NCBI RefSeq assembly: GCF_017303315.1
Contig: NZ_JAFKOI010000009.1
Coordinates: 1-64,000, forward strand
Direction: 5' to 3'
Source: Bacillus sp. NTK071
Lineage (GTDB): Bacteria > Bacillota > Bacilli > Bacillales > Guptibacillaceae
DNA length: 64,000 nt
In this document: positions 56,802 to 64,000 of the stretch, in pieces
Layout: each line of letters starts with the position of its first letter
Numbering within the stretch: position 1 is the first letter of the stretch
Made by a program: the position numbers and the translations under genes
Notes under the pieces: generated by a model
Told to the model about the DNA's origin: nothing
The model's database searches: none
The model's input: the letters and a program-made list of their open reading frames with translations, nothing else

Positions 56802-57908
56802 TCAAGCGTATGCTTCCATGATGCCAGCTGTTGCATCAGCTTCTTCTAACTGATAAATGACTTTCTTAATCATGGCATCTGTTCCAAGTGCTTTTGTAGA
56901 ACTATTTGCAAGGTCAGTTGTGTAGTAACCTGCATCAAGCACTTCTTTAACTGCCTTCTCAATCGCATCTGCTTCGTCATGCATTTCAAAAGAATACTTT
57001 AGCATCATAGCGCCTGATAAAATCATCGCAAGCGGATTCGCAAGGTTTTTACCGGCAATGTCTGGTGCGGAACCGTGGACGGGTTCATACATTCCAAAGC
57101 CATCACTCCGTAAGCTAGCAGAAGGAAGCATTCCTAGCGATCCGGTAATCATAGAAGCTTCGTCACTAAGAATATCGCCGAATAGATTTTCTGTTACGAT
57201 AACATCAAAGTGAGATGGATTTTGAACCATTTTCATCGCTGCAGCATCGACAAGCATGTGCTCAACTTTCACTTCTGGATAAGCTTTTGCTTTCTCATCC
57301 ACAACTTCTCTCCACATTCGGCTTGATTCAAGAACATTCGCTTTATCAACACTTGTTAACTTCTGACGTCGTTTACTTGCTGCTTCAAATCCTTGCTCAA
57401 CAATTCGTTCAATTTCTGACCTTGTATAGTGAAGGGTATCAACAACTTCGTCTCCACCGTTTCGACGTTCACTTGGTGTACCGAAATAAAGGCCACCTGT
57501 TAACTCTCGAACGATTAACATATCAACACCTTTAATACGGTCAGGCTTAAGCGGAGATGCATCTAGTAAACTGTCAAACGCTGTAACTGGTCGAAGGTTA
57601 GCAAATAATCCAAGCTCTTTACGAATACCAAGAAGACCTCGTTCAGGACGAAGATGACCGGGAAGGCTCTCCCACTTTGGACCGCCTACAGCACCTAGAA
57701 GAACAGCATCGCTTTCTTTACAGATGCGAAGCGTTTCATCTGGTAGAGGCTCGCCATCTTGATCAATAGCGTCCCCACCGATTCTCCCTTTGTGAAATTC
57801 GAACGTATGGCCAAATCGATCTGCTACGGCACTGAGAACTTTCATCGTTCCTTCCATTACTTCTTTACCAATTCCATCACCGGGTAATACCGCAACTTTT
57901 CTCTTCAT
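56802..57908 (-). CDS. leuB: 3-isopropylmalate dehydrogenase
   Basis: 368 residues. [11 protein letters not shown] at the start, [10 protein letters not shown] (about 137-146), the metal-binding [11 protein letters not shown] and [13 protein letters not shown] (about 275-287) are clear. NAD-dependent step of leucine synthesis. 16 nt after leuA. Confidence 0.95.
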   Translation of the reverse strand: MKRKVAVLPGDGIGKEVMEGTMKVLSAVADRFGHTFEFHKGRIGGDAIDQDGEPLPDETLRICKESDAVLLGAVGGPKWESLPGHLRPERGLLGIRKELGLFANLRPVTAFDSLLDASPLKPDRIKGVDMLIVRELTGGLYFGTPSERRNGGDEVVDTLHYTRSEIERIVEQGFEAASKRRQKLTSVDKANVLESSRMWREVVDEKAKAYPEVKVEHMLVDAAAMKMVQNPSHFDVIVTENLFGDILSDEASMITGSLGMLPSASLRSDGFGMYEPVHGSAPDIAGKNLANPLAMILSGAMMLKYSFEMHDEADAIEKAVKEVLDAGYYTTDLANSSTKALGTDAMIKKVIYQLEEADATAGIMEAYA

Positions 57909-57924
57909 CCATCAAACCTCCTTG

Positions 57925-60484
<2,560 letters not shown>

Positions 60485-60529
60485 TCATCCCTTCTCGATT
60501 TGGTTTAGTGGTTAATTTAGGGTATTTTC

Positions 60530-60700
60530 GTAAACATTGTTGCCGTGAGAGTAGTTGTTGATTTCCGCTCCAGGATGCTCGCTTTCCGCGGGGCGGGCGG
60601 TGAGCCTCCTCGGCGCGCTTGGGCGCGCCTGTGGGGTCTCACCTGTCCCGCTAATCCCACAGGAGTCGAGCACCTTCCGCTCCAATCAACTTTGACATGT
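60530..60700 (+). repeat. Dispersed repeat family A inside the ilv-leu operon
   Basis: GTTGTTGATTTCCGCTCCAGGATG, then CTCGCTTTCCGCGGGGCGGG, GGCGCGCTTGGGCGCGCC (a hairpin), GGGTCTCACCTGTCCCGC and CCTTCCGCTCCAATCAAC. It lies between ilvH and ilvC, in the transcribed part of the operon. Confidence 0.78.
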
Positions 60701-60751
60701 GAATTTGTTTACACTATCTCTTCAATAATTAAAGCTTTGCTTATAAAAAAT

Positions 60752-61273
60752 TTAATTTAATATGGAATATTGCTTTATATCTGTAACTGATTTTTGACTT
60801 CCTCGTGGGAAGGCTGTGATTCCTGTTCGAACCATTTCCTTAATTCCGTAAGGTCTTAGGAGATCAATAATCGCTTCAATTTTCTCTGAGTCCCCTGTCA
60901 CCTGTACGGTAATGCTCTCACGACTTACATCAATGATGGATGCACGGAATGGCTCGATAATTCCTGAAATCTCACTTCTGATCTGTGCGTTACTAATGAC
61001 TTTAATTAAAGCGAGCTCTCGTACTACGATCGCCTGATCTGTAATGTCAGACACTTTCAAAACATCAATTTGCTTATTCAGTTGCTTGATTAGCTGCTCA
61101 ATTTTCCCGTCTCCGTCTACGTTTACAACAAATGTCATTTTCGAAACACCTTCTGTTTCCGTATGACCAACAGTAATACTTTCGATATTAAACTGCCTCT
61201 TTGTCATCAAGCCTGTAATACGATTTAGAACACCGCTTTGGTTGATCACTGTCGCGGTTACGATTCGTTTCAT
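60752..61273 (-). CDS. ilvH: Acetolactate synthase small subunit
   Basis: 173 residues. N-terminal ACT domain with [23 protein letters not shown] (about 11-33), followed by a second regulatory domain. It binds valine and controls IlvB. Its start overlaps the ilvB stop codon by 4 nt (ATGA). Confidence 0.94.
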   Translation of the reverse strand: MKRIVTATVINQSGVLNRITGLMTKRQFNIESITVGHTETEGVSKMTFVVNVDGDGKIEQLIKQLNKQIDVLKVSDITDQAIVVRELALIKVISNAQIRSEISGIIEPFRASIIDVSRESITVQVTGDSEKIEAIIDLLRPYGIKEMVRTGITAFPRGSQKSVTDIKQYSILN

Positions 61274-63018
61274 GGTTTCACCCCAATCATCTGATGAAGC
61301 CCTTTACCAGGCGCAATCATTGGATACACATTTTCCTTTCCACTAACTCGACAATCGATTAATACGGGATCACGATGTGAAAATGCTTCTTCAAAAACAA
61401 CTCTAGCTTCTTCTTGGGTTTCTACTTTATAAGACTTAATTCCATACGCTTCACCAAGCTTCACAAAATCAGGTTGAACAGGAAGTAATGAGTGAGAATA
61501 ACGCTCTTCATAGAAGGCTTCTTGCCACTGCCTTACCATACCAAGTGTGTGGTTATTCATGATGACCACCTTAACTGGTAAGTTCAGCTCTTGAAGAGTC
61601 GATAGTTCTTGGAGCGTCATTTGAAAACCACCATCGCCTGTTAGCGCAACAACCGTTTGATCTGGGAATGCTAGCTGTGCGCCAACCGCTGCTGGGAAGC
61701 CGAAGCCCATTGTTCCTAATCCGCCGGACGTTACCCATCGATTGGCATCTGTAAAGGCGTAATACTGAGCGGCCCACATTTGATGCTGTCCAACGTCTGT
61801 CGTAATAATCGCGTCCCCTTTTGTATACTCATGGACAAGTTCGACAACCTGCTGCGGCAAGAATTCACCTGTATTCGTTTTTTTCCAGAGAGGATAATTC
61901 TTACTGTTCTCTGTTAATTGATTTCGCCATTCTTCTGTATCTGGTGTTTCTGAATCAACATCTACTAATTTCCTAAGCGCTTCTCTTGCATCAGAAACGA
62001 TTGGTATTTGAGTAGGTACGTTCTTACCGATCTCAGCTGGATCTACATCAATATGTGCAACGACTGCATTCTTAGCAAAATGAGCAAGGTTTCCAGTTAG
62101 TCGATCGTCGAAACGTGCGCCGATACTAATTAACAGATCACATTCATATAAGGCCATATTTGCTGTATACGTTCCATGCATTCCTCCCATTCCAAGGAAG
62201 AGCGGATGCTGTCCGGGATAGCTCCCTAAACCGAGAAGTGTGTTAACGACCGGAATCTTATGTTTCTCAGTAAATGTTAAAAGCTCTTTACCAGCATTGG
62301 CATGGAGGATACCAGCACCGGCTAGAATAACTGGTTTCTTTGCCTGACCAACCGCATCTGCAAGCTTTTTAATCTGCAAGATATTCGGTGAAAACGTTGG
62401 TTGATAGCCAGGTAAATGAATAGTCGAATCGTAGTCGGGTGAAATCGTTTTATTCGCTACATCCTTAGGAATATCAACAAGAACTGGTCCGGGACGTCCT
62501 GTTGTCGCAATGTGAAACGCTTCTTTAATAATTCTAGGGAGGTCTTGAACGTCCCTAACTTGATAATTATGCTTTGTAATTGGTGCCGTTATCCCCATGA
62601 TATCTGCTTCCTGAAAAGCATCTGTTCCAATGACAGTACTTGCAACCTGCCCTGTGAAAATAACGAGGGGCAACGAATCCATCATGGCATCTGTGATACC
62701 CGTTACAAGATTAGTAGCTCCTGGTCCTGATGTTGCAATGACAACACCAGGCTTTCCACTAACCCTTGCATATCCTTCAGCTGCATGGATCGAACCCTGT
62801 TCATGTTTTGAGAGAATGTGCTTAATTGGTGATCGATACAACGCATCATAGATTGGAAGAACTGCTCCTCCCGGATATCCGAATAGCACTTCAACATTTT
62901 CTTTTTTTAACGAATGAATTAATACTTCTGCCCCGGTCATTTCCGCTGTTACTGCTTCGGCTTCTGGTTTCGCCTTCGCCCGCATACTCATACCCTCCAA
63001 TGCTTTATTGTCTTGCAT
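61270..63018 (-). CDS. ilvB: Acetolactate synthase large subunit
   Basis: 582 residues, ThDP enzyme. [17 protein letters not shown] (about 39-55), [17 protein letters not shown] with the ThDP-activating Glu (about 73), and the ThDP motif [12 protein letters not shown] to [12 protein letters not shown] (about 460-495). Condenses pyruvate or 2-oxobutanoate. The first ATG (63018) may be later replaced by the ATG at codon 12. First gene after the T-box. Confidence 0.95.
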   Translation of the reverse strand: MQDNKALEGMSMRAKAKPEAEAVTAEMTGAEVLIHSLKKENVEVLFGYPGGAVLPIYDALYRSPIKHILSKHEQGSIHAAEGYARVSGKPGVVIATSGPGATNLVTGITDAMMDSLPLVIFTGQVASTVIGTDAFQEADIMGITAPITKHNYQVRDVQDLPRIIKEAFHIATTGRPGPVLVDIPKDVANKTISPDYDSTIHLPGYQPTFSPNILQIKKLADAVGQAKKPVILAGAGILHANAGKELLTFTEKHKIPVVNTLLGLGSYPGQHPLFLGMGGMHGTYTANMALYECDLLISIGARFDDRLTGNLAHFAKNAVVAHIDVDPAEIGKNVPTQIPIVSDAREALRKLVDVDSETPDTEEWRNQLTENSKNYPLWKKTNTGEFLPQQVVELVHEYTKGDAIITTDVGQHQMWAAQYYAFTDANRWVTSGGLGTMGFGFPAAVGAQLAFPDQTVVALTGDGGFQMTLQELSTLQELNLPVKVVIMNNHTLGMVRQWQEAFYEERYSHSLLPVQPDFVKLGEAYGIKSYKVETQEEARVVFEEAFSHRDPVLIDCRVSGKENVYPMIAPGKGLHQMIGVKP

Positions 63019-63049
63019 TATCTTTGATTAGTAGAAGAAACGTATAATT

Positions 63050-63340
63050 ATAAAAAAGCCTTCTCATCCCTACGCCGCATCTTACGGTCCATAGGGGTGA
63101 AAAGACTTCACGGTACCACCCTATTTTGCGACCTATTAAACTAGTCGCCTCATGAACAGCATATGCTGCTCGCTTTGATAACAAGTGTCCAAGAACACTT
63201 GGTTGATCCTATCTTACTTGTTTCAGATCAACACTCGGAGGGGATGTCGATTCAGGGGGTAATACCGGCTTCCACCACTACCGGCTCTCTGGTTACTACC
63301 AAATCCTGATTCTTTTGCCTCGTCATCGATTTTAAATATT
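63050..63340 (-). ncRNA. T-box riboswitch leader of the ilv-leu operon
   Basis: On the minus strand the T-box sequence AGGGTGGTACCGTGAAG (63106-63122) is followed by a long terminator, CTTTTCACCCCTA / TAGGGATGAGAAGG with a T run. The upstream stem I carries AGAGAGCCGGT and GGTGGAAGCCGG. The specifier region GAATCGACATCCCC could read AUC (Ile), and a nearby CTC (Leu) cannot be excluded. Uncharged tRNA should allow transcription into ilvB. Confidence 0.92.
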
Positions 63341-63355
63341 TATTTGTAGACTTTC

Positions 63356-64000
63356 TTATCCTGCTTGCACATCACGTTTAGATGGGTAAACGCTAACGCC
63401 ATCTACAGTGACAATGTTTCGAAATGCTCCAAGAAGATCATTAGTTGTTTTACCAGGTTTTCCTTCGCCGATTACACGACCATCTACTTTCACAACCGCA
63501 ATGACTTCCGCAGCTGTTCCAGTTAGAAACACTTCATCCGCAACATAAACATCATGTCTAGTAAATGTCTCTTCTCTCATGTCATAGCCTTTCTTACTTG
63601 CGAGCTCCATGATGGCATTTCTCGTAATGCCTTCAAGTGCCCCAACGTATCCAGGTGGTGTTTTGATTACGTTGCCTTTCACAATAAAGATGTTATCTGC
63701 CGATCCTTCAGCAACATATCCTTGATCATTTAACATCAAAGCTTCGCTAACACCAGCAAGGTTGGCTTCGATCTTAACTAGAATGTTATTGAGGTAGTTC
63801 AATGATTTAACCTTAGGACTAAGTACATCCGATCGGTTTCTCCTACTCGCTACCGTTACAATATCAATCCCTGATTCATATAGATGCTTAGGGAACAAGG
63901 CCAGTGATTCTGCAATAACAATCACTTGAGGTTCCTTACATGTAAATGGATCAAGACCAAGATTACCAACACCACGTGACACTACGATACGAACATACGC
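63356..64000 (-). CDS. ilvE: Branched-chain amino acid aminotransferase, partial
   Basis: The last 214 residues of a class IV PLP aminotransferase; the gene continues past the window end. The PLP Lys is in SPKVKSLNYLNN, and the C-terminal part has EGSADNIFIVKGN, GALEGITRNAIMELA and DEVFLTGTAAEVIAV. It makes or uses leucine, isoleucine and valine. It lies just upstream of the T-box, so either it reads through into the operon or the leader has its own promoter in the ilvE 3' end. Confidence 0.93.
   Translation of the reverse strand, partial: AYVRIVVSRGVGNLGLDPFTCKEPQVIVIAESLALFPKHLYESGIDIVTVASRRNRSDVLSPKVKSLNYLNNILVKIEANLAGVSEALMLNDQGYVAEGSADNIFIVKGNVIKTPPGYVGALEGITRNAIMELASKKGYDMREETFTRHDVYVADEVFLTGTAAEVIAVVKVDGRVIGEGKPGKTTNDLLGAFRNIVTVDGVSVYPSKRDVQAG

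Noticed and set aside
63356-64000. Truncated ilvE as a pseudogene
   Set aside because: The frame stays open to the window end and all C-terminal motifs are present; it is cut by the window edge only.

Overview
The window is chromosomal DNA from a moderately AT-rich, spore-forming Bacillaceae bacterium. The evidence is long gene-order agreement with the Bacillus subtilis yui-yum-yut-yun-suf-met region, AGGAGG-type ribosome binding sites with many GTG and TTG starts, sporulation genes (yutH, yutC, yunB, a Spo0E-type phosphatase), a SAM-I riboswitch and a T-box. No rRNA, tRNA, prophage, insertion sequence or CRISPR array was seen.

Layout. 1-8130 is the yuiF-yuiD-yuiC-yuiB-yuiA-yumB-yumC-yuzG block, with a cobalamin-binding-protein homologue and a NUDIX gene added. 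8131-20223 is an accessory island. It holds a LacI-family regulator, an ABC sugar importer without its ATPase, a ThuA-like protein, two Gfo/Idh/MocA oxidoreductases, two sugar-isomerase-type TIM barrels, a short-chain dehydrogenase and, at one edge, a uracil-DNA-glycosylase-fold protein. 20385-34254 returns to the B. subtilis-like order: yutM, a Spo0E-like gene, dapF, yutK, yuzB, yutJ, yuzD, yutI, yutH, yutG, yutF, yutE, yutD, yutC, lipA, yunA. 34296-37739 holds an NSS transporter with a 34-residue partner and an NhaC-type antiporter. 38366-42724 is yunB-yunF. 43172-48438 is the sufCDSUB iron-sulfur assembly operon. 49184-53620 has yurZ, ldh and the SAM-riboswitch-controlled metNPQ methionine importer. 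53750-64000 is the branched-chain amino acid operon ilvBHC-leuABCD-ilvA, led by a T-box, with the end of ilvE upstream.

How the genes work together. Iron-sulfur assembly (sufCDSUB, yutM, yutI) sits near Fe-S users (lipA, leuC) and redox enzymes (yumB, yumC, yutJ). The island looks like one catabolic unit. Palindromic LacI-type operators flank the regulator gene, and a consensus CcpA cre site lies in front of the binding-protein gene, so the operon is probably induced by its sugar and repressed by preferred carbon. Its enzyme set resembles keto-sugar (thuAB-like) routes for disaccharides or glycosides.

Two dispersed repeat families are the main non-coding novelty. One is about 235 bp, with terminal inverted repeats and core-deleted derivatives, and one copy lies inside the ilv-leu operon. 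The other is a roughly 115-bp nested hairpin with compensatory base changes, present as tandem copies between two convergent gene pairs.
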